Shown piece by piece: positions 23,253-23,351 of a stretch of 23,351 nucleotides of DNA; the stretch's first letter is position 1, and the number at the start of each line of letters is the position of its first letter. Below the pieces are notes generated by a model. The model saw only the letters and a program-made list of their open reading frames with translations, did no database searches and had not been told where the DNA came from. The position numbers and the translations under genes were made by a program. This DNA comes from Opitutaceae bacterium (lineage in GTDB: Bacteria; Verrucomicrobiota; Verrucomicrobiia; Opitutales; Opitutaceae): NCBI GenBank assembly GCA_024233285.1, contig JACKPU010000014.1, forward strand, positions 1 to 23,351, in the 5' to 3' direction.

Positions 23253-23351
23253 CGTGCCCTAGTGTGTCATTTTCGGAGGTTTGTGTGTTTTGTGAAATAT
23301 TCCCCGTTGAGTCAGTTGATGCCAGAATATGTCCCTGCACGCCCCCAGCAG

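Noticed and set aside
23253..23351. Possible integration site or gene start after tRNA-Gly, with an ATG at 23329
   Set aside because: Only seven codons fit before the edge and no repeat of the tRNA 3' end is seen in the remaining bases.

Overview
The window is GC-rich and carries single bacterial housekeeping genes: dnaE, rpsU, mutY, two RNase H2/H3-type genes and a tRNA-Gly. These sit beside accessory genes for sugar use and for an exopolysaccharide-type envelope system. The outer-membrane barrel shows a Gram-negative envelope. The co-occurrence of RNase HIII with RNase HII, the weak or absent Shine-Dalgarno sequences and the protein styles suggest a member of Verrucomicrobiota, most likely Opitutaceae-like. 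That placement is inference from protein resemblance, not a database result.

Left part (1-7624): the N-terminal two thirds of dnaE runs off the left edge on the minus strand. Divergent from it is rpsU with its own terminator. A TIM-barrel sugar isomerase/epimerase-like gene then meets mutY tail to tail, the two stop codons sharing one TTAA. Divergent from mutY lie rnhC (RNase HIII), a 211-bp gap filled with dispersed short repeats, rnhB (RNase HII) and an NtrB-like PAS histidine kinase.

Centre (7699-15426): a cytoplasmic GH2 beta-mannosidase-like enzyme is followed by an AGE-family 2-epimerase/isomerase, a plausible mannoside-to-fructose or mannobiose route. Next comes a strong hairpin with possible alternative pairing, then a single-chain DhaK-DhaL dihydroxyacetone kinase. 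Two minus-strand genes follow: a large unassigned toroid/beta-sandwich protein resembling polysaccharide lyases, and a small exported protein of unknown function.

Right part (15603-23086): a sigma-54 NtrC-family regulator is translationally coupled to a polytopic GT-C-like membrane protein. After a promoter-like sequence come an outer-membrane beta-barrel protein, a 62-bp palindromic element, a Wzc-type bacterial tyrosine kinase/chain-length regulator, and a PstS-like periplasmic binding protein. Together these look like the regulatory and export end of an exopolysaccharide locus without the sugar-assembly genes. The window closes with tRNA-Gly(GCC), its promoter and its terminator.

No stretch over 300 bases lacks a gene. 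The largest gaps (5404-5614, 10893-11115, 15427-15602) hold the repeats, hairpin and palindrome listed below. I see nothing callable in 23253-23351. I see no CRISPR array, no transposase, no defence system and no rRNA.
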